Origin: Branchiostoma floridae
Taxonomy: Eukaryota; Chordata; Leptocardii; Amphioxiformes; Branchiostomatidae
Assembly (NCBI RefSeq): GCF_000003815.2
Contig: NC_049987.1
Span: 20,222,317 to 20,286,316 of the forward strand
Reading direction: 5' to 3'
Length of the DNA stretch: 64,000 bases
This document shows positions 32,366 to 45,352 of the stretch, piece by piece (position 1 is the stretch's first letter; each line of letters begins with the position of its first letter). A program made the position numbers and the translations under genes. A model generated the notes under the pieces. That model saw nothing but the letters and a program-made list of their open reading frames with translations, was not told where the DNA came from and ran no database searches.

Positions 32366-32519
32366 GTACCATTATGTATGTAATAGTCATGTTACACGAG
32401 AGAAATCACACCAAACCATCCGAGTGTGATTCCGGTCGCAAAACAAATGCGGAGGAGATCGCAGGTAACGTTAACGGTCCTGGACATCATCAAACCCTGA
32501 TGATGACCGCAGATTTCTA

Positions 32520-34048
32520 GACAATTCCCCGTCATGCATATTCCCCGTCATACCTTTTCCCCGTCTATGTGGACATTTCCCCGTCATGTTATGTCAGTGT
32601 TAGTATGTTGCCCTTCAGTGTGGATATTTGAACGATCTACGTTACTACATGTGATTGCACACTATAGTTTCTCTAATATCTGTGTAATGTAGCAGGGTTC
32701 TCCTCAGAATTTTTTTGGTATAGTGGAGGGGCTGGCAAAAATAACCCAAACCAATGCGCTGCACTTTCATGAAAATTGGTTCATTTTGCATGACAGAGGG
32801 TGTCAAATACTAGAAGTATAATGTATTATTGTGATTCCTTTGTTGTGAAGTGGCAAAACGACTATTGTTTTGATCATCCCCCATTCACAAGTTTTTGCAG
32901 ACAATGCTGACTGGAAAAGTGATGCCACTTGGCACAAAATCTGTGAATTTTCATTAATTCTAGCAAAACTAACCAAGAAAATAGGGAAGCAACACACTAA
33001 ATTTCAAAAGTAGTATAGTGGAGCTGGCCTAGGAGTATAGTGGAGGGCTTCCTTTATTCCACCCTATGGGGAGAACTCTGTGTAGTAATATTTCCCCCAA
33101 TTTTGACGAATTTTGCAGATTTTCAAGAGGACAGACTGCGTCGGCGGGGACTTTTTCCCCGCCGCAAACACCACCAGATGAACAACAATAGATCTTTGCT
33201 CCGCTGCACATCAACGCAATTAAAAACATTTTAACATCAATTAGTATTGTACAGATCTCCTTATAAATGTTCAATATCGCTACGNNNNNNNNNNNNNNNN
33301 NNNNNNNNNNNNNNNNNNNNNNNNNNNNNNNNNNNNNNNNNNNNNNNNNNNNNNNNNNNNNNNNNNNNNNNNNNNNNNNNNNNNGTTCATCTGGTGGTGT
33401 TTGCGGCGAGGAAAAAGTCCCCGCCGACGCAGTCTGTCCTCTTGAAAATCTGCAAAATTCGTCAAAATTGGGGGAAATATTACTACACAGAGTTCTCCCC
33501 ATAGGGTGGAATAAAGGAAGCCCTCCACTATACTCCTAGGCCAGCTCCACTATACTACTTTTGAAATTTAGTGTGTTGCTTCCCTATTTTCTTGGTTAGT
33601 TTTGCTAGAATTAATGAAAATTCACAGATTTTGTGCCAAGTGGCATCACTTTTCCAGTCAGCATTGTCTGCAAAAACTTGTGAATGGGGGATGATCAAAA
33701 CAATAGTCGTTTTGCCACTTCACAACAAAGGAATCACAATAATACATTATACTTGTAGTATTTGGCACTCTCTGTCATGCAAAATGAACCAATTTTCATG
33801 GAAGTGCAGCGCGGGGGTTAGTGTCAGCCGACGCAGTCTGTCTCTTGAAAATCTGCAAAATTCGGGGAAATATTACTACATTACACAGAGATTAGAGCAA
33901 TTATAGTGTGCAATCACATGTAGTAACGTAGATCGTTCAAATATCCACACTGAAGGGCAATATACTAACACCGACATAACATGACGGGGAAATGTCCACA
34001 TAGACGGGGAAAAGGTATGACGGGGAATATGCATGACGGGGAATTGTC
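32520..34048. repeat. Large inverted repeat centred on an assembly gap
   Basis: The left arm from 32520 (GACAATTCCCCGTCATGC) and the right arm ending at 34048 (GCATGACGGGGAATTGTC) are reverse complements over most of about 700 bases each, with several differences and a rearranged patch in the right arm (33815-33890). The ends carry repeated TCCCCGTCAT motifs. The 100-N gap at 33285-33384 is in the loop. Short mirrored frames inside have no recognised domain. Could be a non-autonomous fold-back transposon, or partly an assembly artefact. Confidence 0.7.
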
Positions 34049-34142
34049 CTGATACCATGTAGAAATTGCCTATTAAACTTGTTTAGACAAGGAGGTTCTA
34101 TATTGGTTGAAACAATTGGTCTGATGCGTAGAATTAAGCAGA

Positions 34143-34343
34143 TACTGTAAATGCATTTTAGTTCGCGGAGATTTAATTTCGCGGTAGCGGGAAAATGGAC
34201 TTCTCGCGGTGGTTTTAATTTCGCGGTAGCACCATGCAATGCAGTCTCTTAGTTATAGAAAAATGTTTGCGGTGGTTTTAAATTCGCGTTGAAACGGCCG
34301 TCGCGAATATTTATCCACCGCAAAAGTTTCTGCATTTACAGTA
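34143..34343. repeat. MITE with TACTGTAAATGCA ends
   Basis: Termini TACTGTAAATGCA and TGCATTTACAGTA enclose internal GCGGTGGTTTTAA / TTCGCGGTAG motifs that are themselves palindromic. A second copy is at 58565-58773; a degraded one may lie near 35101-35215. Confidence 0.75.
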
Positions 34344-34515
34344 TTTGAATTCGTCATGTTGGTGTTTTTCCATTCACTGTATAATTTGGCCACTGCCTAT
34401 CAAATTTAATTTCAACATCTGTTTCACATCTTAAGAGATGCAATAAATCTCTTTGGCAGTTGCCTGGAGATTTACCAAAGATAAGCTTGTTATAAGAAAA
34501 AGGTCAAGATTTTCT

Positions 34516-34695
34516 AATCTCCAAGCAGATCCTATGGTAGCATAAGATAGTATTAAAACCTGCCAGAGGAGTAAAGTGGGCCTAGAAGTGTGTCTGACTC
34601 CCAGTGGCTGATGACTCCCTTTGGCCAGCTGCACTCCTTACTAGTAGCCAGCTTTGATACTATCTTATGCCACTGGTAAATCTGCCTGGAGATTA
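34516..34695. repeat. MITE of the CTCCAAGCAGATC family
   Basis: The left end AATCTCCAAGCAGATCC...GCATAAGATAGTA is inverted at the right end (TACTATCTTATGCCACTGG...TCTGCCTGGAGATT). About 180 bases, no coding capacity. Confidence 0.75.
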
Positions 34696-34790
34696 AAGAT
34701 TTTCCCCCATCAACCTCTGCTTGAAGAGTATGAAAACACTTCAAAAAGCAATTCCAGCTGAACCTCTGCTAGGAGAGTGTGTATTACACA

Positions 34791-34891
34791 TAGCCTGGTA
34801 TCCAGCCGTATTATATCTCGCAGGTCTCTTCTGTATTTGCAGAGAGGACATAAGAGACTCGGGAGCTATAAAACAGCTGGATACCAGGCTA
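34791..34891. repeat. Fold-back MITE with TAGCCTGGTATCCAGC ends
   Basis: TAGCCTGGTATCCAGC at the left and GCTGGATACCAGGCTA at the right enclose about 70 bases with a smaller internal stem (GTCTCTTCTGT and AAGAGACTC). Confidence 0.75.
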
Positions 34892-35454
34892 TATTACACC
34901 TGTCAGTACCTGGTGCAGATTTCACCTACCCAGACTGAAGCACGTAAACCGAATCAACGTTTCCTTCTCAAGTTCATGTCGTCATTCAGGTGCAGCCAGC
35001 TGTACATAATCAATCATGCCCCGCCTTTTTACCTGTCCGATACCTGCCCATTCAGGCAGCATTGTTAGGATATACCTGATGAGAGAGTGGTCGCAATTAC
35101 CTACTGTAAATTCCTTTGCGTTTGTAATAGTTTTATTTTGCGGTAGGAGGGAATATGAGGTTGAAGGTGTGCTTTTAAAACAATTCTGTAGTACAGTAAA
35201 GTATTATTACATTGCAAGCTAATATTTGCAGTGTCATGAGCTTGTTATCAAAAGCTATGGAAAGAAAACCAGCAGGAAAGTTTTAGGATTTACAGTAGTC
35301 CAAGCAGATGTTGATTATAGCTGAATTTTCATGTCTTTTTTTCATTTTTTTGTTAATCTCTGTTCTGTCTGCTGCAGGAAATGAAGACCATGAGAGACTA
35401 ATAAAATGCTGCAAAAAGAAAAAGTTGTAATACCAACATCTGCTTGGAGATTAA

Positions 35455-35632
35455 TACTCTCAAAGCAGAGGTTCGGCGCCAGCTATTTTTTTGTTGTTTT
35501 TAGGCGATTTTGTACCGTTTTCTCATATCCACTGGCCAAATCTGAAGAAAATGGTACAAAATGGAAAGCCTGACGAAATAGACAAAAACACGCCAAAAAA
35601 ACAGCCGGAGCCGAACCTCTGCTTGGAGAGTA
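35455..35632. repeat. MITE with TACTCTC(C)AAGCAGAGGTTCGG ends
   Basis: Left CTCTCAAAGCAGAGGTTCGG and right CCGAACCTCTGCTTGGAGAG are inverted, with further pairing inward (AGCTATTTTTTTG). The same ends occur at 56783-57070, and a lone end occurs at about 50940-50968. Confidence 0.75.
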
Positions 35633-35795
35633 GGAGATCAGATGACAATAGGAACATGCGGAGCTAAGACTAACAACTGAGACCCAATCTCAAGGTATGC
35701 CACGGGTCGTTGGGCGCGATTAGTCGGCCTTGTCCGCTGATTGTGCTGATTTGCTGTGATTGACAGCTGCAGGAAGCTTCTGAGCCAGGTCGTGA

Positions 35796-36181
35796 ACTTC
35801 TAAAGTTTGTGTAATTACTTTGGAATTAAGGTAGGGCAACCAGTATAAATACACACACCTGCGTGGTGTATTTAAGATTCTATGTAGAGATCCATCATAG
35901 TACATTAGATGGAGGGTAAGTCAAGGTAAGTACTCAAGGTGGTTTTGATAACACATATTTGCTATGCCACAAACTTTTGTAAATCTAATTCTTAAAGTTT
36001 TGTGTGATTACTAAAGAATTAAGGTAGGGCAACCAGTATAAATACACACACCTGCGTGGTGTATTTAATATACTATGTAGTGATCCATCATAGTACATTA
36101 GATGGAGGGTAAGTCAAGGTAAGTACTACTACTCAAAGTGTTACTGATTTTAAAGTAATGTGTTTTTTTGCCACATTTTTG
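35796..36181. repeat. Tandem duplication, period 193 bases
   Basis: The block containing GTAGGGCAACCAGTATAAAT and the hairpin-like TACACACACCTGCGTGGTGTA occurs at 35831 and again at 36024, with scattered differences. No gene seen. Confidence 0.8.
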
Positions 36182-37920
36182 TATTGCCACAAACCCACGT
36201 AAATATGATTTAAAACTCATCAGGCACATGTGGTACTTGTTTGGGGAAAGGAAATTCACTTGTCCTTTCTGTGACCTGATGCGGTTATAATGAACTATCA
36301 AAACCTATGGCATGTGTGTTCAGTGTGGGAAAAATTAAAACTTTTCCGCTCAGGTCAGAATGATGGAGTACTTCTCAGCATGACGCTTTCTGGAATGAAT
36401 ATCAGTGATGATATTTTCATCTGCAAAAATTGGATGTGCGAGATATGATCAAAAGAACAGGTGGCAGCTTCTTTTACAATCCATGGTACAAAAGTTCTGA
36501 CCAAGAAAAAATTGAGTGCTTCCAGAAGATTTCATGCAGTGAGACTTTCCTGGCTTTTAAAAATACCGGAGCATAAACCTAGGGCTGTCCTGAAAAGGTC
36601 GCTCAATGCTTACATCAATGGGGGAAATTTTCAGGACCGAGAAAAAGCGGTCATAAAGACCAGGTGGTCAGCTTGATGAGGTGGTCGCTTGGGCAGGTTG
36701 GACTGAGCGTATATCTGTATCTGTATTTTTATAGCCGGTATAACCACCGTTCGGCGTAACACAACAGCTTCGCAGGCACGTGGCGCGGCAGCAGCTGGTT
36801 ATATTACACCGAACGACCCGTTACACCTAAATTTTGCACATCTATCTGCAAGCTTTCTTTAAAACTACCCAGAGAAGATGCCCCTACTGTACTTGGTCAG
36901 TTGGTGATAACAAATACCAGCTGTGTTAAACCATGTGGTATACATAATGCAGAAATGCATCCTTTCCTTTGATGACATCAAAGTTCAGCAAAATGTACAT
37001 TCTTCATCTATTAGATATATGACTCAGCGTTTCAAAGGCTTGCTTTATTAAAAGAAACATTATATATTTACCACAACAGTCAACAGAAGTCATCTGAACC
37101 AGTATTTGAAATCCCCGAGACCGTTAACACCTAGTTCAACACAAGTACAAATATTGACAAAAGGATATCATAACAGGCTCTTTCATATGCCAAACATGAT
37201 AACCATCTGAGCGCCACCTCTGGTGTAACCCTACCCGCTGCAGAAATCTGTCATGAGTTTTGACAGGCTCCCCTTACCTGCTGTATGTATGGAACATGCC
37301 TAAATACACACACAATGACATCAAGGCCATGTACTCAGGATGTACTGGCGGACTATTAATTACTAACAATACAGAGATACGTAGCGTACGCTGGGTACTG
37401 GTACAGAAAATTCAGGTACTGGTCCGGTTCAGGTCCAGAGGATAGGATCAGACCTGAACCTGGACCCGATTCAGTATGTGAGAACTTCATCCTCAACTCC
37501 GGGTGGTAGCTGCCACTATAGACATGCCATCATCTTTGACATGTGTCTATGGGGACTGACACTTTTGAAGCAGACTGAAAGTGGTCGTATTGAGACCAAG
37601 TTTGACTGGGGAAATTTGGTAGAAATTAACTATAACTCTAGATACTCCACTCCTGTTAATGTTATTTCATTGGACCAGTAAACCGCCAAGCGTGTGAAAG
37701 TCTGCGGATATTATCTGTTCATTTCCTAATCAGTCCAAATTCAGGTCCACTGATTTTTATCAGGTCCGTTTTTTTTACTGGTCCTACAAGAAGAAACGGT
37801 TTTGAATATATTTGTGCAGTGGTTTTTGCTTCCATGTTGACCTCACTACCACAAAATTATGACACCACAAACAATCATATTTATTGCTATGAACGTAAAT
37901 GCCTGCAAATACTACCTAGA
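36182..37920. other. Non-coding stretch with small repeats
   Basis: Holds the inverted partner of the GTTACGCCGAACGG repeat (36711-36772) and a region of repeated TACTGGTCCGGTTCAGGTCC-type motifs (about 37390-37790). No gene I can support. Confidence 0.4.
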
Positions 37921-37944
37921 TAAAAATGATTGGTCCTAGCAAGA

Positions 37945-38112
37945 TGTGTGAATGAGTGAGAGTAAGTGAGTAAATGAGTGAGTGATGGATTGAGTGAGTA
38001 ATAATATTTGAGTGAGTGAATGAGTGAGAGTATTTGTGAGTGAGTGAAGGAGTGAGTGTGAATGAGTGAGTGAGTGAGAGTATGAGTGGATAAGTTAGTG
38101 AGTGGGTGAGTG
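37945..38112. repeat. (GAGT)n tetranucleotide microsatellite
   Basis: Imperfect GTGAGTGA/ATGAGTGAGAG array. Confidence 0.9.
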
Positions 38113-38454
38113 AATGAGTCACATGTTAAATTCTTCTTCATTGTTTGCTTTTCTTGTAGTTTCACCTTATGATAATCCATGAAAAAATTATGAAAGTGTT
38201 AATACCTAGGTGATTCCTTGATCTGTATTATAATCCAACCCCTCCTTGTAAAATGGGTCGCTCCCATCTTTGATCCCAGGACTATCCATTTCATCAGCAG
38301 AGGAAGCCACTTAGAGCCACAATGAGCAGCAATGGAAGTCTTTAATACCAAAACAAACAGCTTGATGGGATCGGTGTGGATTTCATGATGAATCCCCTTT
38401 CAATTACCCCATCAGGAACTCTCAATGGACTGTTGAAGTAATCACTTTGATTGG

Positions 38455-38735
38455 GGAGATCTTGATACTGTATCCATCAAGGTGTCACAAGTACACACAC
38501 TAGGTATTACACAGGTTGGGCCAGCTTAGATGGGCTTATGATAGCTTCTTACTGCAATTAATCATGACTCGCACCTGACAGTATTGCAGTATTGGGGATA
38601 TCTTGATACTCTGATTCTGAATGTGTCAGAAGTACACACTAGGTCTTACACAGGTTGGGCCAGCTTAGATGGGCTTATGATAGCTTCGTACTGCAATTAA
38701 TCATGACTCAATTGAAGCACCTGCTGGTATTGCGC
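38455..38735. repeat. Tandem duplication, period 139 bases
   Basis: ACAGGTTGGGCCAGCTTAGA and the following 60 bases occur at 38511 and 38650, nearly unchanged. Confidence 0.8.
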
Positions 38736-40639
38736 ATACCTTGTATCTGGATACTAAATTGATGTGTACATTTTACACAGATTGGTCTACCAATAGCTTT
38801 AGATAGAAAATGGGAGCATGTCCACACATCACTACCAGCGGTCAGCGGATCAGCCCCCTGCTGTTGTGGCTTGCACAAATTTGTAGCCCAAGGGTTACAG
38901 AAATGGAGATGGGTGCCACGTCCCTATGCATCTGCACAGATGTACGGGCTACTTTAACTTTAATGTCCATGTGCAAGTGCTACCTGTGACATCATTGGTA
39001 ATGCTAAGATGGAATTTGACCAGTTTTGACTTCATAAGTTTATTCGTCTTTCGCAGGACTGAGCACTACCTGTGAGATACTTGCAATTTTACATGTTTTA
39101 AGGTGTATGAACCTGTATAGATAGTTTGCCAACAGGAAGAGTAATTTTCCATAATGCACCGAATGAAAAGTGCAACTATCCAAAACACAAATCTGAAGAA
39201 AAAGTCTTTTCTGGGAATTACAAGCTTAGGGCAATTTAAGTTTTATGGAATCTGTATGACAGTGAATGTCGTATTCACTTTGTTCTCCCAGCTCTCTACT
39301 TTTCTTATGCCTATCTGCTATCTTTTTGGAAAGTCCAAGAACAAATTAGGAAACTAGAAAGGCCGACATTTGCTTAAGAGCAAATACAGCATATTTCAGC
39401 CATACCCCTTCCCACGCAACATTGGACTGTTCCAAATCACCCCTGCGCAAAAATGGAACATCCTCTTAACAGTACATTATCCCCCAAAGTGGACTGGTAT
39501 TGTGAATTGATTCCGGGTAAAGACAGAGCTTGCTTCTATTTTTCAGAAAATGACAATAATCACACCTTCCATTCAGAAAATTTTCATCATGACTGAAAAT
39601 TGTTGAATGACTTCATGTAATGTCATTAACAATTTTCAGTACGATAACTAGGTGTAAGTTTAAAAAAGTATAAGCTCCTTGTGATGTGGGTACATTTATT
39701 ATTGCAGTGAACTTTTTTTATTCAAGTAGGGCATACGATTTAATAATTATCAAGCAGGTGCAGGTACTGTAGGAGCGTTTGTTTTCTTCAAGCTGTAAAA
39801 CTGTTAAACTGTTTTACTTTGTATGCAATCAGCCATCGAGCCTATTCTTATTTTAGTTTAACAACTCAGTCCTGCCAGACCCGGAAGATACGATTGAACC
39901 TTGTTCGAGGATTTATTTTCGTCTGTCTGGTCAGTCTGTTCATACCCTGGCGCTGAGAGTGTTTTATTGGGCTGAAACTCTGGCAGTTTAAAGTTACTTA
40001 CAATTTAAATGTTCAAAGTTTATGTCAAACAACAACAGCACTAGGAACACATACATTTGCTCTGGAGAAAATACAGCAGTTTTCGCAAGTTCCAGTCCAG
40101 TGATAGAAATGTGGCCACTATAGACAGGTGGTCACTATAGAGAAAAATGCTGATCTATTGACTAGGAGCCATACGTTACACATGATTTCAGTACACTGAT
40201 CATTAATCATATAAACATTGCACAGGTAAGCCAATTGTTTAGATGTACAATTAAGTTCAAATAATTCTGAAGAGAAATATTGATGAGAAAATAATTATTC
40301 TCGCCACTGTCTAACTTATAATTACGTATCAAAACTAAACGCAGATTTTCTAACTAACGCACCTTTCGCCGACTTCATCAAAGGACCGCCGGCTATCAAT
40401 CAAACACGGCTGTTGATTAGACTTAGAGTTTCAAACAGTCATGTGCTGTGTGCCAGTTGACAGCGAACTTCATGCTACGTGATGTTTTACATTGCTTGGA
40501 CCTTCTTTCCTACAGCGGTGCTTCTACAAAATATTTAGACTGTAACACTGAGTCCCACATGTTTTATAGAATAGAATTTGACGCAGAACAGCGTTTTTTG
40601 CTGGGTATTTTTCTTGAAACAATTCCGTGGGAATATCAG

Positions 40640-42010
40640 CGAGGCGGCGACGTAGGGATATCAGACCGTCAACAAAAGTCGCACGGCGGCTAACGGCGCA
40701 GCGAGGATACTAGCGTTATAAATAAGCGCTTCAACTAAGGATGGCAACCCGTACAATATTTTTGTATACTGTTGAGCTAAGTAAAGTTGTGTTGTTTAGG
40801 AGGTTTTAGTTGTCTTGGAAGCTTTGACCCGAAATATTTAAAAGTCAAACTGCTGAAGAGAAGTAAGTGACTGCTACGATTATCGTAAATAGGCCCCTAA
40901 AAAGCCTGATAAAAGAAGCCTTCTCAATAGTCTAAAATGCAAGAGCTTCCGGGGGGCCTTCGCCCACGGGGCTCCCCCCCCCCCCCCCCACAGTGGCCCT
41001 GCCCCTGGACCCCGCCAGGGACATTCGGCGGCCCCCGGACCCCTGTCCGACGCTTTGAAAAAATCCTGACAAGAAGTCTGTACGGCCTGAGTCTTCAAGT
41101 TAACGTATTGTGTGGTCCCGCTTATGAATATTAATTAGCCTTCGCTTTCCTCTTCGCTGATTGGCTGAACCATTAATTGAATTAACTCTTCCTGCCGGTT
41201 AGACGCAGGTGCAGATGTCGGCTCTGTGGGGTGAGCGTCCGAAAGGTCATGGCATGGAGAACGAAAGAAAACCAATTTCCCCTAAAAAAAGTGCTGTAAT
41301 TAAGCCCTTTACAGTACTTTAGGCCAAAAATTTTACTTGGATTATTTTACCAACTATCTTATGCCTACCTATACCAAATGTTACTCATACCAGGGTACAG
41401 GGGTGCAAAATATACCGTTATAAGACCGTCAACAACAGTCGCACGGAGCTAACAGCACAGCGAAAATACCATCGCTAGCGTTTCAACTTCGGATAACAAG
41501 TTATAAGTACTGTTGAACTCACTAACGTTAAAGTTTGTTTTTAGTTGCCTTTGACGGTTTGACCTGAAATAGTGTTACGCTAAACTCCTGAAGAGAAGTT
41601 AAATGACTGCTGCGATTATCATAGATATGCCCCTAAGAACTGATACAATATAAAGCCTTCTGAATAGTCTAAAATGCGAGAGCCTTAGGCGGGCTTCGCT
41701 CCCCCTGGCGGGAACACTGCTATATACGGGATCATGAGGCCCCGCTTATGAATATTGATTAGCCTTTGGCCTCCTCTTCGCTGATTGGCTAGGTCTTTGA
41801 TTCAATTAACTCTCCGGCTGACGCGCACAGGTGTGGCTCTGTGCGGGGTCACGGAAGGTCACGTCAGGAGGCCAAAAGAAAACAAATTTCCCCTCAGAAA
41901 AGTGCCAAAATTAATCATTTCAAAGTTGTTTATGTCAAAAATTTTACTTGAATCTTGTTACCAAGTATCTAATGCCTATCTATACCAAATTTCAGGTCAT
42001 TTAATTGTAA
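40640..42010. repeat. Tandem duplication of a 0.6-0.75-kb repetitive block
   Basis: Two units (about 40640-41400 and 41401-42010) share AGACCGTCAACAAMAGTCGC, CTGAAGAGAAGTTAA-like, AATAGTCTAAAATGC and CTCTTCGCTGATTGGCT segments in the same order. A C-rich run and GC-rich linker (40970-41045) is only in the first. No coding capacity recognised. Confidence 0.7.
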
Positions 42011-42770
42011 TACCAGGGTACAGGAGCCAAAAGTGTCCTTTTTTGGTCAAAAATTGGCCAAAAATCGCAAAAATAAGCATTTTGTTGCACTGTACACCAA
42101 AAGTGTTATTGAATTTATATGAAGGGATTATCAAGGCACATCTGTGTCAAATTTCAGCTCATTCGGTTGCAATACCAAGGTACAGGAGCCCAAAGTGTCC
42201 TTTTTTGGTAAAAAATTGGTCAAAAAATCGCAAAAATAAGCATTTTGTTGTACTGTACACCAAAAGTGTTATTGAATTTATATGGGGGCATTATCAAGGC
42301 ACATCTCTGTCAAATTTCAGCTCATTTGGTTGTAATACCAGGGTACAGGGGCCCAAAGTGTCCTTTTTTGGTCAAAAATTGGTCAAAAAATCGCAAAAAT
42401 AAGCATTTTGTTGTACTGTACACCAAAAGTGTTATCGAATTTATATGGGAGCATTATCAAGGCACATCTCTGTCAAATTTCAGCTCCTTTGGTTGTAATA
42501 CCAGGGTACAGGGGCCAAAATATACAGTTTTGGTCTAAAATTGACCAAAAAATCTCAATAAAATCATTTTAGAGGCAGATATGAAAAAACTGAGAAAAAA
42601 GCATCAAAGTATTGGCCCATTCTACCCCTGTGCCAAATTTCAGGTCATTCGGTCCAGGAACGGCGGAGATGAATCACTTTGAAGATTTGACAGGAGAAAG
42701 AAAGAAAGAAAGAAACATTACGAATACAATATATTTCACCATACTATGTATGGCTGAAATATAATAACTT
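42011..42770. repeat. 162-bp minisatellite array ending in (GAAA)n
   Basis: Units beginning CATTTTGTTG start at 42079, 42241 and 42404 (periods 162 and 163), with a partial earlier unit. The array ends with a CATTCGGTCCAGGAACGGCG segment, (GAAA)n at about 42698-42714 and ATATTTCACC. Because 162 is divisible by 3, a fortuitous 205-codon frame (41785-42402) runs through it. It looks like the body and tail of an interspersed repeat. Confidence 0.75.
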
Positions 42771-43239
42771 AATGTAGCCTAGACGTCAAATCTATTTGTC
42801 TGAAAGACTGGGCTGATTTTGACTTTACACTGGAGAAAAACACCAATTTTTTTTTATAACGCGATTGTTCAGAGCAAGGTCATTAGACCACTTCAAGGCA
42901 ATAAACTTAGGAGTAAGAAGTTCTTAAAGTAACAGAGTCCGAAGACTTCACCGTACGTTAAACCGTAAAGACAGGTTTAATGTAAAGCAGAGTCATTAGT
43001 CAGCTAAGCCTGTCAGAATGAATGGGGATCAGGTCACGCCTCCGATTCCGAATAAGGTGTTATTGTCTCACAGCTGTTTTAACTGCGTAAACGCGAGCGG
43101 TCTTCGATGATCGCCAGCCTGTTGAAACAACAACCGCCCTTTTCTCAACCCCAACCAACAAGACCCAAGGTCGACCCAACCGCCTGTGTTCTAACCACAA
43201 CTCCGCGCTAAGTGCAGCTCGCGCGCAGGGTTCTAATGC

Positions 43240-43512
43240 GAGTGGTAAAAGCGCCCCACACAATCGCGGGCCATTCAGGCCATTGTAAGGGGCGGGGCTC
43301 GAGTTTCTGCCCCCTTCAGACGGCCTGAGGCTTGTTAGGCTACACCAGGGCTGGGGAAGGCCCCCTGCTGGGGAGCTGACCAATGGGGACAGGTCGGGTT
43401 TCCTAAAATAGGCCGGGCAGCTCGAAAAACTTCTCATTTGGAACAGGGAGTCCTTGGCAGACTGACCGTGCATGCAAAACTGGTAGCAGGTGGATTCTGA
43501 AGAATTACAGGT
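43240..43512 (+). promoter_or_regulatory. GC-rich promoter-like region with a possible noncoding exon
   Basis: CpG-dense segment with a GGGGCGGGG GC box, a CCAATGGGG CCAAT box and a TTCCTAAAATAGG element. It is followed about 80 bases later by a consensus-like splice donor TTACAG/GTAATG at 43512. A 137-codon frame on the minus strand is probably a by-product of base composition. Confidence 0.4.
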
Positions 43513-44019
43513 AATGAACCATTTGATATTGAATCACACATTTCCATTTAATAGTTTTAGATGTACCAATCTACTCAAAAGTTTTTTGCAAGGACTTTAA
43601 GTTCTGAGTGTAAAGCAACAGTGCCCATTGGAATAGCTTTGATAGAGTTTAACATGTTATATGCATGCAAAAACAGGAAGCAGGTCAACAGATTTCAGGT
43701 TAGATTTCTCTAATGTTTAACTGGGTTACCTCACTTGGTAAAGATGCAGTATTGTTCAGTATAGGCAAACAGGTAGTTGCAATTTGCATAAATGGTAAAA
43801 GTAACAGAGTTGTTGAAAATTGATATATAGTGATGCAAAAACGTAAAACAAATCTGGGATTTCTTACTTCTGTTTCAATTATACTTTTCCTAATTAATTT
43901 CTTCTGCCAGAGTATTTCTCTAAATTTATCATGTGCCACTTAAATCATGAATGTAAATTCAGGGCTAATTGTCAGTTTCTGTCAGGCAATAACAAATAGA
44001 TTTGACAGCTCGCAAATCA

Positions 44020-44280
44020 GTCACACAAACAAGCGAGAAGGGAGACCTAAATCAAACACTTTTCAGTCAGGACATCTGTCCACAGCTCATTACGCGCTGA
44101 GGCGTGTCTATAACAAGCCAGCAGATACATCCTGGTTCAATACAGCAGGCCACTTCAGCGCGCTTTGAAGCCCGGTCTCCGCGTCTAACGAGTGTTTGAC
44201 TTAGCGTAGCGGCGTGAAGCGGCGAGCTTGCGTGGCTGACGGCGGGTGGGACATTGTCAGCGTTTACTCAGGGTGACAAG
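44020..44280. promoter_or_regulatory. CpG-rich segment, possible regulatory element
   Basis: Locally raised CpG content (GCGTAGCGGCGTGAAGCGGC and neighbours) in otherwise AT-rich sequence, with no open frame of note. Function inferred only from composition. Confidence 0.25.
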
Positions 44281-44766
44281 TTGTTTACTTACCAGTCTAC
44301 TTACCCTTGGCCTTATCAGCAAAAGTGGCAAAAATAGGTAACAATGGAGACACCTGCTCTGGTAATGTGTTAGAAGTTACCTATTAAAGCCATTGCTTTT
44401 TTTTAGAATACTATTTGATTGTTTGGGGGAGAAAAGTAACTTCACCATCAATTCAAAGGTGAGGAACATAGGTAACAATAGTTGCACCTGTGGCGATAAT
44501 GAAGTTGAAGTTGCTATAGCCATTTTTGCTGTGTACTGTAGTTTTTCTATTCTACAAACAGATGTAAGTTCTGAACTTGGTTGTGCAGGTAGGTAAATGT
44601 AAACATGTAAAAACTAGGCTTATGTCTTATAAAATTTTTAGGATGTTGTAATAAAAGACTTGGCCTAATTACTAGACAGATCCCAGTAAGAAGTGGGTTA
44701 CCTCCTATAGTTTCTATGTAGCACACTTCCTCTCCATTCATAAAAACTTTTTTTCCATTCATGAAG

Positions 44767-44912
44767 ACGGAAGGACATCTGGTCCCACCTTTATGATGGG
44801 TCCTTCCAACGTGTCCGTTTGAAGTTGACTTCTGTGACAGGTGGAATCGGTGTTGCGACATTTCTGTGGTTTTCTGTATTTGTTTATATTTTGGTTGCTG
44901 GGACCACCAAAG
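44767..44912 (+). CDS. Candidate internal exon encoding a single transmembrane helix
   Basis: Acceptor after a T-rich tract (CTTTTTTTCCATTCATGAAG), donor AAAG/GTGAGG. The open frame gives a basic stretch RKDIWSHLYDGSFQRVRLKL, then a hydrophobic run GIGVATFLWFSVFVYILVAG of about 20 residues. It ends with one base (G), which completes a GAT codon with the exon at 46611. Shape suggests a type II or single-pass membrane protein with a short cytosolic N-terminus. Family not recognised. Confidence 0.4.
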
Positions 44913-45352
44913 GTGAGGACAGATCAACTGCCATGAAGTTTCTCCTACCTCAAACACTTTTTCATTTTTATGGAATTAAGAAACAGACTGGAAAAGGTAG
45001 TAGGTAGTATTGTAGTTTTTTGAGAAGCTGAAGGGGGGTTGATATGAAATGGAATTCCCTGGTATCTGGATCTGTATTATTGTTGTGGATCGGGGTCAGC
45101 ACACCCTGTGGGGTCGATGCTCCTTTTTGTTGGTCCCTCAATATTTGGCATCGTCCCAGGTGTTTGTCCATAATATCGCACGCTGCGCTGCGCGCTTTTC
45201 CATATGGAGCGGCTTTCTCGTATCAATAGCTCAAATATCACCAATACGTTCCTCAGAAAGCAAAGAAAACTGGAAGTGACGATTTCTTTCTGTAGTTCGC
45301 GCCAGATTTTAAGGCTTATGTCTTGCGTCTTCAGGGGGTAAGAAACACAATG

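Noticed and set aside
37887-38180. Thr/His/Ser-rich minus-strand frames
   Set aside because: Translation of the GAGT tetranucleotide array.
43060-43473. 137-codon minus-strand frame
   Set aside because: GC-rich promoter-like DNA with few stops by composition; no domain seen.
44547-44957. 136-codon minus-strand frame
   Set aside because: Antisense to the candidate transmembrane exon; no recognisable motif.
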